Positions 44,859 to 53,270 of a DNA stretch of 64,000 nt are shown here, piece by piece; positions within the stretch are counted from its first letter, which is position 1; every line of letters starts with the position of its first letter. The notes beneath the pieces are model-generated. The model worked only from the letters and a program-made list of their open reading frames with translations. It did no database searches and was not told the origin of the DNA. A program made the position numbers and the translations under genes. The stretch is from Sulfitobacter sp. 20_GPM-1509m. Its GTDB lineage: Bacteria > Pseudomonadota > Alphaproteobacteria > Rhodobacterales > Rhodobacteraceae. Where the stretch lies: the NCBI RefSeq assembly GCF_000620505.1, contig NZ_KK211144.1:503681-567680 (forward strand), given 5' to 3'.

Positions 44859-46070
44859 ATGACCGAAGCTTATATTTACGACGCCCTGCGCACCCCGCGT
44901 GGCAAAGGCCGCAAGGACGGCGCATTGCACGAGGTGACATCGCTGCGCCTGTCCGCACTGACGCTGAACGCGCTGAAAGAGCGCAATAATCTGGACGGTC
45001 ACGCCGTCGAGGACGTGATCTGGGGCAATGTCACGCAAGTGATGGAACAGGGCGGCTGCCTTGCGCGCTCTGCTGTTCTGGCATCCGACCTTGACCAGTC
45101 GATCCCCGGTCTTGCGATCAACCGCTTTTGCGCCAGTGGCATGGAAGCGGTGAACCTGGCCGCCAACCAGGTCAAGGGCGGGGCCGGTATGGCCTATATC
45201 GCCGGTGGTGTGGAAATGATGGGCCGCGTGGCCATGGGCAGCGACGGGGCCGCGATTGCCGCCGATCCGTCCGTGGCACTGGAGACCTATTTCGTCCCCC
45301 AAGGCATCAGCGCCGACATCATCGCCACCCAATACGGTCACAGCCGTGACGACGCCGACGCGCTGGCCGTTGCCTCGCAGCAGCGGGCGAAAAAGGCGTG
45401 GGACGAAAAACGCTTTGCCAAGTCGATGATCACAGTGCGCGACCAGAACGGGTTGGCCATTCTGGACTATGACGAATACATGCGCCCGCAGACCGACATG
45501 CAGACGCTGGGCGCGCTGAGCCCCGCGTTTCAGGCGATGGGCGAAGTCATGCCCGGCTTTGATGCTGTGGCACTGTTGAAGTACCCGCATCTGGAAAAGA
45601 TCAACCACATCCACCACGCGGGCAACTCGTCCGGCATCGTGGACGGGGCCGCCGCCGTGCTGATCGGCAACAAGGAATTCGGCGAGAAATACGGCCTGAA
45701 ACCCCGCGCGCGCATCCGTGCCACCACAAAGATCGGCACCGATCCCACCATCATGCTGACCGGCCCTGTGCCCGCGACCAAGAAAATTCTGGCCGACAAC
45801 GGCATGACCATCGGCGACATCGACCTGTTCGAGGTCAACGAAGCCTTTGCCTCGGTCGTGATGCTGTTCATGGAGGCGTTCAACGTCGAGCATGAAAAGG
45901 TCAACGTGAACGGCGGCTCGATCGCCATGGGGCACCCGCTGGGCGCGACCGGCGCGATGATTATCGGCACCCTGCTGGACGAGCTTGAGCGTCAGGACAA
46001 GGAAGTGGGCCTTGCCACGCTGTGCATCGCCTCGGGCATGGGTGCGGCCACGATCATCGAACGGGTCTGA
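44859..46070 (+). CDS. fadA: Acetyl-CoA C-acyltransferase (thiolase)
   Basis: Final, thiolytic step of beta-oxidation. 403 residues. The acyl-accepting Cys91 is in INRFCASGMEAV, the His in NGGSIAMGHPLGATGA near 345-360 and the second Cys in CIASGMGAAT near the C-terminus. AAAGGAC precedes the ATG. It is paired with the FadJ-like gene further down, with one unknown gene between. The degradative role is inferred from the pairing with FadJ. Confidence 0.92.
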   Translation: MTEAYIYDALRTPRGKGRKDGALHEVTSLRLSALTLNALKERNNLDGHAVEDVIWGNVTQVMEQGGCLARSAVLASDLDQSIPGLAINRFCASGMEAVNLAANQVKGGAGMAYIAGGVEMMGRVAMGSDGAAIAADPSVALETYFVPQGISADIIATQYGHSRDDADALAVASQQRAKKAWDEKRFAKSMITVRDQNGLAILDYDEYMRPQTDMQTLGALSPAFQAMGEVMPGFDAVALLKYPHLEKINHIHHAGNSSGIVDGAAAVLIGNKEFGEKYGLKPRARIRATTKIGTDPTIMLTGPVPATKKILADNGMTIGDIDLFEVNEAFASVVMLFMEAFNVEHEKVNVNGGSIAMGHPLGATGAMIIGTLLDELERQDKEVGLATLCIASGMGAATIIERV

Positions 46071-46073
46071 CGC

Positions 46074-46985
46074 ATGGCCACGGCGCGCGAGATATATCAG
46101 GACCTTCTGGCACAGCTGACACAGGCTGTGCTGGACAGGGATGCGGCAGGCTTTGCCGCCCTTGCGCGCCTGCCGTTCGTGATGAAAACGATGGACGGCT
46201 GCACCACGCACCGGTCCACACAGTCCATCATGGAAGGCGTGACCAGCTATCGTGACATGCTGAGCGAACAGCGCATCGACGGTTATCTGCGCAGTTGCGA
46301 CACCGCCAAGTTCATCTCGCCCCAGCAAATCTCGGGTTACCACACAACGCGGTTGCGCCGGGGCGATATCGATGCAGCGGCACCCTATCTGACGCGCATG
46401 TCGCTGTTCCGCAAGGACGATGTCTGGAAGGTCGGGATTTCGGATTCGTCCCTGCACACGGCGGATTGGCCGTTGCTGCGACAAGAGGAATTCGACGCCC
46501 CAGCCCAGGACAGGTCCGAAGCCAAGAACCGGTTGCAGAATTTTCAGACCATCCTTGACCGGATCAGCGCTGCCTTTGTCGGCAATGATGTCCAGGGCTG
46601 GCTGAACTGCGTGTCGCTGCCGCTGCATCTGGTCACCCGGCAAGGGGTCGAAAGCTTTGAGACAGCCGACCAGATCATCGCGGATTTCGACGCCTACCAG
46701 CGCGATTTCAAAACCCATGGCGTCACCGCGATGATCCGGCAGGCCAAAACCGCCGAGATCATCGGCGGCGACCAGATGACCGGAACCTACCGGATGCACA
46801 TGATGCGCGGCACCAACCACGTCGTGCCGCCCTGGGACGCTTCGATGACCCTGCGCAAGGAAAACGGCCTTTGGCGCGTCACTACGGTGATGCGCGCCCT
46901 GGGTCATTTGAACTGGTCGGCGCTCAGTGCTGCCGACATGGAAAACACACCGGACTACACTCCAGAAAAGGGAGATCAGAAATGA
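46074..46985 (+). CDS. Tandem NTF2-like (SnoaL-type) two-domain protein, unknown function
   Basis: 303 residues without signal peptide. Two ~125-residue halves look like repeats of one NTF2-like fold: residues about 5-125 (IYQDLLAQLTQAVLDRDAAG ... SLFRKDDVWKVGISDSS) and about 150-285 (FQTILDRISAAFVGNDVQG ... SMTLRKENGLWRVTTVM). Both begin with a helix, then a helix-rich stretch with LPFVM/LPLHLV, and end with a lysine-containing strand before W(K/R)V. It starts 3 bases after fadA and overlaps fadJ by ATGA, so it is co-translated with core beta-oxidation enzymes. No catalytic residues can be assigned. Confidence 0.75.
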   Translation: MATAREIYQDLLAQLTQAVLDRDAAGFAALARLPFVMKTMDGCTTHRSTQSIMEGVTSYRDMLSEQRIDGYLRSCDTAKFISPQQISGYHTTRLRRGDIDAAAPYLTRMSLFRKDDVWKVGISDSSLHTADWPLLRQEEFDAPAQDRSEAKNRLQNFQTILDRISAAFVGNDVQGWLNCVSLPLHLVTRQGVESFETADQIIADFDAYQRDFKTHGVTAMIRQAKTAEIIGGDQMTGTYRMHMMRGTNHVVPPWDASMTLRKENGLWRVTTVMRALGHLNWSALSAADMENTPDYTPEKGDQK

Positions 46986-49186
46986 CAGATTTCACCATGA
47001 AAAAGGACGCCGACGGCGTTGCGATCATCACGTGGGACGTGGCGGACAAGACGATGAACGTCATGTCGATCGAAGGGCTTGGCCAGTTGAACGATCTGGT
47101 CGACGACGCATTGGCCGATGACGCGGTCAAGGGGATCGTGATCACCTCGGGCAAGGACACCTTTGCCGGCGGGATGGACCTGAACCTGCTGGCCAAGATG
47201 AAGGAAAGTGCGGGCGACGATCCGGCCAAGGGTCTGTTCGAAGGCACGATGCAAATGCATGGTCTGCTGCGCAAGATCGAGCGCGCGGGCATGGATGCCA
47301 AGACCAACAAGGGTGGCAAGCCCATCGCCGCCGCCCTGCCCGGTACGGCTGCGGGCATCGGGTTGGAGCTGCCTCTGGCCACACACCGCATCTTTGCAGC
47401 CAACAATCCCAAGGCCAAGATCGGCCTGCCCGAGATCATGGTCGGTATCTTCCCCGGGGCCGGTGGCACCACCCGTCTGGTCCGCAAGCTGGGCCTGCTG
47501 GGCGCGTCGTCGCTGTTGCTGGAGGGCAAGATGCTGTCCCCCGACAAATCCAAGGCCGCCGGTGTGATCGACGAAGTGGTGGATGATCCTGTTGCCGCCG
47601 CCCGCGACTGGGTGCTGAACGCCAAGGACGCGGACATTCTGAAACCCTGGGATGCCAAGGGCTATAAAATGCCCGGCGGCGCCCCCTATCACCCTGCGGG
47701 CTTCATGAACTTTGTCGGTGCCAACGCGATGGTCAACGGCAAGACCAAGGGCGCCTTCCCCGCCGCCAAGGCGATGCTGTCGGCGGTTTACGAAGGTGCG
47801 CTGGTGCCCTTTGACACCGCGCTGAAGATCGAGGCACGCTGGTTCACCAACATCCTGATGAACCCCTCGTCGGGCGCGATGATCCGGTCGCTCTTCCTGA
47901 ACAAGGAAGCCTTGGAGAAAGGGGCTGTGCGTCCCAAGGACGTGCCGGACCAACGCGTCAAGAAGCTGGGCGTTCTGGGTGCCGGCATGATGGGTGCGGG
48001 GATCGCACTGGTGTCGGCACAGGCGGGCATCGAGGTCGTGCTGATCGACCGCGACCAGGCAGCGGCGGACAAGGGCAAATCCTATGCCGCCAGCTATATG
48101 GACAAGGGCATCGCGCGCAAGAAAGCCACCGAGGAGAAGAAAGAGGCATTGCTGGCCAAGATCACGGCAACCCCTGACTTGGAGCTGCTCAAGGGCTGTG
48201 ACCTGATCATCGAGGCTGTGTTCGAAGACCCCGGCGTCAAGGCCGAGATGACAAAAAAGGTCGAGGCGATCATCCCCGAGGATTGCATCTTTGCCTCGAA
48301 CACCTCGACGCTGCCGATCTCGGATCTGGCCAAGGCGTCGGTGCGTCCCGAGCAGTTCATCGGCATCCACTTCTTCTCGCCCGTGGAGCGCATGGCGCTG
48401 GTCGAGATCATCAAGGGGGCCGAAACCGGCGACCGTGCGGTTGCCAAGGCGCTGGATTACGTGCGCCAGATCCGCAAAACGCCCATCGTGGTCAACGACG
48501 CGCGGTTCTTCTATGCCAACCGCTGCATCATCCCCTATGGCAACGAAGCCACGCGGATGGTCACCGAGGGCGTGGCGCCTGTGCTGATCGACCACGCCGC
48601 ACAGCAATTGGGGTTCCCCGTGGGGCCGATCCAGTTGGGCGACGAAACCTCGGTCGATCTGGCCGTGCGCATCATGAAGGCGACCAAGGCCGCGATGGGC
48701 AACGCCTATCCCGGCTCCGAGGCTGACAATCTGATTGTCTGGATGGAGGACAAGGGACGTCTGGGCCGCAAATCCAAGGCGGGCTATTTCGACTATGACG
48801 AAAACGGCAAGCGTCTGGGATACTGGAAAGGCATCCACGACAAATACCCGCTGGCGGAGGAACAGCCCGACCTGATCGAAGTACAGGAACGTCTGATGTT
48901 CGCGCAAGTGCTGGAAGCGGTGCGCGCGCTGGAAGAAGGCGTGCTGGAAGACATCCGCGAAGGCGATGTGGGTGCGATCCTGGGCTGGGGCTTTGCGCCG
49001 TGGTCGGGCGGTCCGTTCAGCTGGCTGGACATTCTGGGCACACCCTATGCGGCGGAACGCTGTGACCAGTTGCAGGAAAAGTTCGGAGACCGGTTCGAAT
49101 GCCCTGCCCTGTTGCGCGAAATGGCCGAGAAGAACCAGACGTTCTATGGCCGGTTTGGCCCCAAGGCTGAAGCGGCTGCGGCCTGA
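46982..49186 (+). CDS. fadJ: 3-hydroxyacyl-CoA dehydrogenase/enoyl-CoA hydratase (FadJ/FadB alpha subunit)
   Basis: Bifunctional second and third steps of beta-oxidation. 734 residues from ATG 46982, overlapping the preceding stop. The N-terminal crotonase half has SGKDTFAGGMDLN near 56-68 and LGLPEIMVGIFPGAGGTTRL near 145-165, with the two catalytic Glu region; the NAD-binding LGVLGAGMMGAGIALVSAQAG begins the dehydrogenase half near 325, with the catalytic His in FIGIHFFSPVERM near 460. Last gene of the operon and followed by a strong terminator. Confidence 0.95.
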   Translation: MTDFTMKKDADGVAIITWDVADKTMNVMSIEGLGQLNDLVDDALADDAVKGIVITSGKDTFAGGMDLNLLAKMKESAGDDPAKGLFEGTMQMHGLLRKIERAGMDAKTNKGGKPIAAALPGTAAGIGLELPLATHRIFAANNPKAKIGLPEIMVGIFPGAGGTTRLVRKLGLLGASSLLLEGKMLSPDKSKAAGVIDEVVDDPVAAARDWVLNAKDADILKPWDAKGYKMPGGAPYHPAGFMNFVGANAMVNGKTKGAFPAAKAMLSAVYEGALVPFDTALKIEARWFTNILMNPSSGAMIRSLFLNKEALEKGAVRPKDVPDQRVKKLGVLGAGMMGAGIALVSAQAGIEVVLIDRDQAAADKGKSYAASYMDKGIARKKATEEKKEALLAKITATPDLELLKGCDLIIEAVFEDPGVKAEMTKKVEAIIPEDCIFASNTSTLPISDLAKASVRPEQFIGIHFFSPVERMALVEIIKGAETGDRAVAKALDYVRQIRKTPIVVNDARFFYANRCIIPYGNEATRMVTEGVAPVLIDHAAQQLGFPVGPIQLGDETSVDLAVRIMKATKAAMGNAYPGSEADNLIVWMEDKGRLGRKSKAGYFDYDENGKRLGYWKGIHDKYPLAEEQPDLIEVQERLMFAQVLEAVRALEEGVLEDIREGDVGAILGWGFAPWSGGPFSWLDILGTPYAAERCDQLQEKFGDRFECPALLREMAEKNQTFYGRFGPKAEAAAA

Positions 49187-49208
49187 AGCCAAAGCGATAG
49201 AGAAACGC

Positions 49209-49236
49209 AAAAGGGCACCCTTCGGGGTGCCCTTTT
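49209..49236 (+). terminator. Terminator of the beta-oxidation operon
   Basis: Perfect 12-bp stem AAAAGGGCACCC / GGGTGCCCTTTT with a TTCG tetraloop, starting 23 bases after the fadJ stop and ending in TTTT. A textbook intrinsic terminator; symmetric enough to act on both strands. Confidence 0.92.
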
Positions 49237-49290
49237 CAGTTCAGTACATTGTCACGTTGATCAGCGGTGCTGCGTGTTGGTGTTCATCGT

Positions 49291-50286
49291 CTAAGGCTTG
49301 AAGAAGTTTGTAATCCCCGTCGCCTTCAAGCTTTCTTCCCAGATCAGCGCCTCGTTCACAGGGTTGCGCTCGGGGGGCAGCAACACCGCAGGTCCTGTCC
49401 GATGCGGCCCGTTCGGTCCGTAAAACGCACCGCTTTGCACGTCCGCCGCGCAACAGCACCGCGCAATCCCGCTGGTTCCGTCCTCGACGGATTGCGCATA
49501 TTTCAGCGCCTGCCCCAGGATAAACCGGTCCAGCCAGCGGTCCCCGCCCGCCTGTGTCGTCTTGCCTTGCAACCCTGAATCCGCCGGTCCCGGATGCGCG
49601 CACAGCGCCTTGACCCTATTGTCCGCCCGCTGGCCTGCGTGGCTGTCCAAGGCATAGGTGAACATCAGGTTTGCCAGCTTCGACTGCTGATAGCGCGTCC
49701 ATTTCGCCAAACCCGGCCAGCCGTCGCCCCCCAGATTGCCGCCGTTGCGTGCCAAGTACTTCGCATGCAATGGCCGCCCCGGTTTGCCCCGTGCGCCCGA
49801 GGAATGGTTGACCACCCGCGCCTCTCCCCGCTGTGCCCCTGCGGTTTCCAACAGCGGCCAGAGCTCGTGCGTGAGCAGGAAATGCGACAGATGGTTCGCC
49901 TGCATTTGCACATCGAAACCGTCTTCGGTCGCCTTGTCCGCCACGCCCATGATGCCCGCGTTGTTGCACAATACGTCACAGCCCTGATCGCCAAAGTCCC
50001 GACGCAAGGTCGCACCCGCCGCGCGGACACTGTCGAAACTGGACAGATCGCACGGCACCAGCACCGCGTCACCGCCCGCATCCAACACCCCCTTTAGCGC
50101 CGCATCCGCACGCGGCGACGGACGGTTCAGCATCACGACCCGCGCGCCCAGACCCGCACAGGTCTGCGCCAGAACCAGCCCCATTCCCGAAGTACAGCCG
50201 GTGATCATCACCACCTTTCCCGACATCGACGGAAAGCTTCGGACAAGGTCATCGTAATATTTGGTAGCGTGCGGTGTATGGGTCAC
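49291..50286 (-). CDS. SDR family oxidoreductase (retinol dehydrogenase-like)
   Basis: 331 residues from GTG 50286 (preceded by CGGAG), chosen because the longer frame would begin inside the TetR operator. NAD(P) site VVMITGCTSGMGLVLAQ near 25-41, LCNNAGIMG near 105-113 and catalytic YQQSKLAN near 198-205. The extended C-terminus and NHSSGARG resemble retinol dehydrogenase/WWOX-like SDRs. It is divergent from a TetR regulator with two shared operators, so it is probably the regulator's target. Confidence 0.85.
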   Translation of the reverse strand: MTHTPHATKYYDDLVRSFPSMSGKVVMITGCTSGMGLVLAQTCAGLGARVVMLNRPSPRADAALKGVLDAGGDAVLVPCDLSSFDSVRAAGATLRRDFGDQGCDVLCNNAGIMGVADKATEDGFDVQMQANHLSHFLLTHELWPLLETAGAQRGEARVVNHSSGARGKPGRPLHAKYLARNGGNLGGDGWPGLAKWTRYQQSKLANLMFTYALDSHAGQRADNRVKALCAHPGPADSGLQGKTTQAGGDRWLDRFILGQALKYAQSVEDGTSGIARCCCAADVQSGAFYGPNGPHRTGPAVLLPPERNPVNEALIWEESLKATGITNFFKP

Positions 50287-50308
50287 GGGGCGGCTCCGGT
50301 GCGGGATA

Positions 50309-50327
50309 ATATTTACAGTGTAAATAT
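50309..50327. promoter_or_regulatory. TetR operator O1 (SDR side)
   Basis: Perfect 19-bp palindrome ATATTTACA-G-TGTAAATAT upstream of the SDR start, in the divergent SDR/tetR promoter region. Confidence 0.8.
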
Positions 50328-50360
50328 AAACTGCCACCAAACCCCCAAGCCCGTCAACAG

Positions 50361-50379
50361 ATATTTACACTGTAAACAA
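50361..50379. promoter_or_regulatory. TetR operator O2 (regulator side)
   Basis: ATATTTACA-C-TGTAAACAA, matching O1 except at the outer right half. Its centre is 52 bases from the O1 centre, close to five helical turns, and it lies about 20 bases before the tetR ATG. Confidence 0.78.
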
Positions 50380-50398
50380 TCTGGCGGATGATGCCGCC

Positions 50399-50986
50399 AT
50401 GACCGATCAAAGCAAATATCACCATGGCAATCTGAAAGAGGCCCTTGTTCAGGCAGGGCTGGATATCCTGCACCAGAAAGGGCTGGCAGCCCTTACGCTA
50501 CGAGCCTGTGCCGTAGGCGCGGGCGTCAGCCACACGGCGCCCAAGAACCACTTTGGAAACCTCGCGGGACTGATGTCCGCCATCGCCGCGCGCGGCTACC
50601 AACGCCTGACGGAAACCATGCAGACCGGCCTGTCCCCGGATGCGTCACGCGCGGATCGCAGGCAGGCGGCCATGGGCGGCTATGTCGATTTTGCCAGGCA
50701 AAACCCCGGCCTGTTCGAACTGATGTTCTCGCCCCAGCGCACCAACAGCGACGACCCGGACCTCCTGCACCATGCGGGCCGCTGCTTTGCGGTGCTGTGC
50801 GACGTGTCCGAAGGGCTGATCTGGGACAAGTCCGACGCGCCCGACGCCGCCCTGCGTGCGCAGATCATGCACTGGAGCATGGTGCACGGTTTTGCCCAAT
50901 TGTCGGCATCCGGCAGACTGGACAAAGGCGATATGAAAAATCTGGAAATCTTCGATGTGTTCCCACAGTTTCAGTACCGCGACTGA
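50399..50986 (+). CDS. TetR/AcrR-family regulator
   Basis: 195 residues: N-terminal HTH (YHHGNLKEALVQAGLDILHQKGLAALTLRACAVGAGVSHTAPKNHFGN, in segments near 7-54) and a WHG/TetR_C-type ligand domain (GLFELMFSPQRTN near 105-117). The HTH with HHGNL and APxxHF is the subfamily that controls short-chain dehydrogenases and lipid genes. No clear ribosome-binding site, so the message may be nearly leaderless. It should repress the divergent SDR and itself through O1/O2. Confidence 0.88.
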   Translation: MTDQSKYHHGNLKEALVQAGLDILHQKGLAALTLRACAVGAGVSHTAPKNHFGNLAGLMSAIAARGYQRLTETMQTGLSPDASRADRRQAAMGGYVDFARQNPGLFELMFSPQRTNSDDPDLLHHAGRCFAVLCDVSEGLIWDKSDAPDAALRAQIMHWSMVHGFAQLSASGRLDKGDMKNLEIFDVFPQFQYRD

Positions 50987-51012
50987 GGCCGGGGCATTTG
51001 GCGGCACAAATC

Positions 51013-51037
51013 TCAACTGACAGGGTTTGTCAGTTGA
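51013..51037. promoter_or_regulatory. Palindromic operator upstream of the Dabb/WYL gene pair
   Basis: Perfect 10-bp inverted repeat TCAACTGACA / TGTCAGTTGA with a 5-base spacer, 48 bases before the first gene of the pair. YafY-type WYL regulators bind TGACA-N5-TGTCA-like sites, so autoregulation is likely. Confidence 0.65.
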
Positions 51038-51085
51038 GCTGGCCTATCACGGCAGGACCACGCATAACGACACAAGGACCCTGTC

Positions 51086-51391
51086 ATGCCCAAGCACATC
51101 ATCGAAACCGTGACCTTTCGCCTTAAGGACGGTGTAGATCGCGCCGCATTTGCCCAATCCGCAAAAGCTATGAATGCCTACGTCACCGGTTGCGCGGGTT
51201 TTGTCGCCCGCCGTCTGTCCACAACCGATGACGGTCTGTGGATCGAACACATCGAATGGCAGGACATGACAGCCGCCAAAGCTGCTGCGGCAGGCATCGG
51301 CGCGGCCGAAGTCAATCGCCCCTTTCTTGCTGCCATCGACGGGCCCAGTGTCACCATGACCCACACCGAACTGGAAGTGTCGGTCAACTGA
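51086..51391 (+). CDS. Small dimeric alpha/beta-barrel protein (Dabb/ABM-like)
   Basis: 101 residues starting PKHIIETVTFRLKDGVDRAAF, with an FVARRLSTTDDGLWIEHIEWQDM middle and a closing strand PSVTMTHTELEVSV; this strand-helix order fits the ferredoxin-like barrel family. AAGGA precedes the ATG by 7 bases. The WYL regulator starts 13 bases after its stop, so the two form an operon under the palindromic site. Function unknown; stress or small-molecule binding is possible. Confidence 0.7.
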   Translation: MPKHIIETVTFRLKDGVDRAAFAQSAKAMNAYVTGCAGFVARRLSTTDDGLWIEHIEWQDMTAAKAAAAGIGAAEVNRPFLAAIDGPSVTMTHTELEVSVN

Positions 51392-51404
51392 CGCGAAGGT
51401 GACC

Positions 51405-52091
51405 ATGAGGCGCAGCGACCGGCTTTCGGAAATCATCGAGATCGTACGCGACGGTCGTCTGCACCTTGCACGCGACATCGCGGAGACGCTTGGCGTGTCA
51501 GTCAGGACCGTCTACCGCGACATGGACACGCTTGCGGCTTCTGGCGTTCCGCTGGAAGGAGAACGCGGCGTCGGCTACCTGTTGCGCGAACCGGTGTTCC
51601 TGCCGCCGATGACCCTGTCGATGGCCGAGCTTGAGGCATTGCACCTTGGCATGGCCATCGTCACACAGGCAGCCGACGAAGAGTTGCAGGCTGCGGCCAG
51701 AACCCTGCTGACCAAAGTGGCCGAGACATCCTCAAACCGCCGCACCACGCCGAAAAACTGGGGCTTTGGTGTCTATCCGTTGGCTCAGGCGCAGCTTGGG
51801 TTCAAACACATGCCCACAATCCGTGCCGCCATCCGCGCGGGTGAGCGGTTGCGCATCACCTATCACGCGCTGGACGCGACCACGACCACACGCACCGTGC
51901 GGCCGCTGCAAATTGAATATTGGGGTCAGGTCTGGACGCTGAGCACATGGTGCGAGCTCAGGCAGGCATTTCGGGCATTCCGTATTGACCGGATCACCGC
52001 ATGCGTGACGACAGGGCAGCAGTTCAAGCCTGAGCCTGGCAAGACCATTCAGGACTATCTGAACACGATCAGGACAGAAGGGTCAAACTGA
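51405..52091 (+). CDS. YafY-type transcriptional regulator with HTH and WYL domains
   Basis: 228 residues from ATG 51405 (AAGG 6 bases before). N-terminal HTH: RLSEIIEIVRDGRLHLARDIAETLGVSVRTVYRDMDTLAASGVPLEGE, in segments near 5-53. The WYL-like ligand domain is near 130-210, with YHALDATTTTRTVRPLQIEYWGQVWTLSTWC; the classical W-Y-L reads YWGQVWTLSTWC here. It is the second gene of the pair with the Dabb-like protein. Confidence 0.87.
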   Translation: MRRSDRLSEIIEIVRDGRLHLARDIAETLGVSVRTVYRDMDTLAASGVPLEGERGVGYLLREPVFLPPMTLSMAELEALHLGMAIVTQAADEELQAAARTLLTKVAETSSNRRTTPKNWGFGVYPLAQAQLGFKHMPTIRAAIRAGERLRITYHALDATTTTRTVRPLQIEYWGQVWTLSTWCELRQAFRAFRIDRITACVTTGQQFKPEPGKTIQDYLNTIRTEGSN

Positions 52092-52095
52092 CCTG

Positions 52096-53130
52096 CTACC
52101 GCTGCAACGCCCTGAACTGGGCAAAAGACAGCAGCCGTTTGCTTTGTTCATCCCACAGGTGCAGCCGCGCGTTGCGCAGGCTTTCTCCGATGGTCATGCG
52201 GTTGCTGATTGCCAGTTCGACATGGTCGCGCAGCACTTCGGGCAGCCGGTAGAACGGGATGCGGCTGTGCACGTGGTGGACGTGGTGAATGCCAATATTG
52301 GCGCTCAGCCATTGCAGCCAGCCGGGCAGCACATAGTGCGAACTGCCATGCAGCGCCGCCTCGTGCAGGGTCCAGTCTTCCTCTGCCGCCCAATGGGTCG
52401 TCTCGAACTGGTGCTGTACGTAAAAGAGCCACACGCCCGCCGTCGCGGCCAGCAAGGTCGAGGGCAGGAAAATCAGCAGGATCGGCATCAGCCCGCCAAA
52501 ATACAGGATCAGCCCCAGGGCGCACAGAATGACGGCATTGGTGCACATCGCGCTGAACCAGTACCGTGCCTTGTTCATCAGCCCCAGCGGTATCCGGTTC
52601 TGCAAGAAGAACAAATACCCCGGCCCCAGACCGAACAGCACGACAGGATGCCGGTACACGCGGTAGTGAAAGCGCATGAGGGGCCCGAGCGCGCTGTATT
52701 CCGCCACCGTCAGCGTGTGCACGTCACCGATGCCGCGACGGCCCAGATTGCCCGAGGCGCTGTGGTGGATCGAATGTGTCCGCCGCCAGACGTCATAGGG
52801 CGTCAGCGTCAGCACCCCCAGCACCCGCCCCAGCCAGTCGCTGGCAGTGCGGTTGTTGAAGAACGCGCCATGCCCGCAATCATGCTGGATGGCGAACAGG
52901 CGCAGGATGAACGCCGCATTGCACAACGACAGCGTCAGCGTCAGCCAATAGCTGACCGACATCGCCCACCATGCCAGAACCCACAAGGTCAGGAACGGAC
53001 CGACGGTCACGACCAGCTCGTAGACGCTGCGCATAATGTTGGGTTCGCGGTATTGGGAAAGGATTTTAACCCACTCCCGCGCTGCCCGTGTTTCAGTTTG
53101 CTGCGAAGTGGGATCTTGGAATTCTGGCAT
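52096..53130 (-). CDS. Fatty acid desaturase, membrane type
   Basis: 344 residues from ATG 53130 (MPEFQDPTSQQ), preceded by AGCAGG. Several membrane helices and the three His boxes of di-iron desaturases: HDCGH near 88-92, HSIHH near 124-128 and HHVHH near 280-284. Resembles omega-6/delta-12-type enzymes that act on acyl lipids or acyl-CoA in the inner membrane. Single gene converging with the WYL regulator; a 4-base gap separates them. Regulation is not visible. Confidence 0.88.
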   Translation of the reverse strand: MPEFQDPTSQQTETRAAREWVKILSQYREPNIMRSVYELVVTVGPFLTLWVLAWWAMSVSYWLTLTLSLCNAAFILRLFAIQHDCGHGAFFNNRTASDWLGRVLGVLTLTPYDVWRRTHSIHHSASGNLGRRGIGDVHTLTVAEYSALGPLMRFHYRVYRHPVVLFGLGPGYLFFLQNRIPLGLMNKARYWFSAMCTNAVILCALGLILYFGGLMPILLIFLPSTLLAATAGVWLFYVQHQFETTHWAAEEDWTLHEAALHGSSHYVLPGWLQWLSANIGIHHVHHVHSRIPFYRLPEVLRDHVELAISNRMTIGESLRNARLHLWDEQSKRLLSFAQFRALQR

Positions 53131-53226
53131 ATGCCTGCTTTTTCTTGTTGGTTGTGTGAATAGAGCATCGTCACAGATTTGCAAACGAAGCTTGGGCCAA
53201 ACAGGCAGAAAACTGGTACATAGCGG

Positions 53227-53268
53227 GCTTTTGCCGGGGTGCGCTGCCATGCGCACCCCGGCAAAAGC
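53227..53268. terminator. Long perfect hairpin after the SLC13 permease gene
   Basis: 18-bp stem GCTTTTGCCGGGGTGCGC / GCGCACCCCGGCAAAAGC with a 6-base loop, starting 3 bases after the permease stop on the minus strand. The T-rich half is on the 5' arm and no T tract follows, so it is not a standard intrinsic terminator on either strand; it may block exonucleases or stop RNA polymerase by pairing alone. Confidence 0.55.
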
Positions 53269-53270
53269 AC

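Noticed and set aside
44742-46907. 721-codon open frame antisense to fadA and the NTF2-like gene
   Set aside because: Shadow of coding genes; low-complexity composition and no start signal.
46976-49210. 744-codon open frame antisense to fadJ
   Set aside because: High-GC third-position artefact: His/Gln/Arg-rich product with no family features, fully overlapping a clear fadJ gene.
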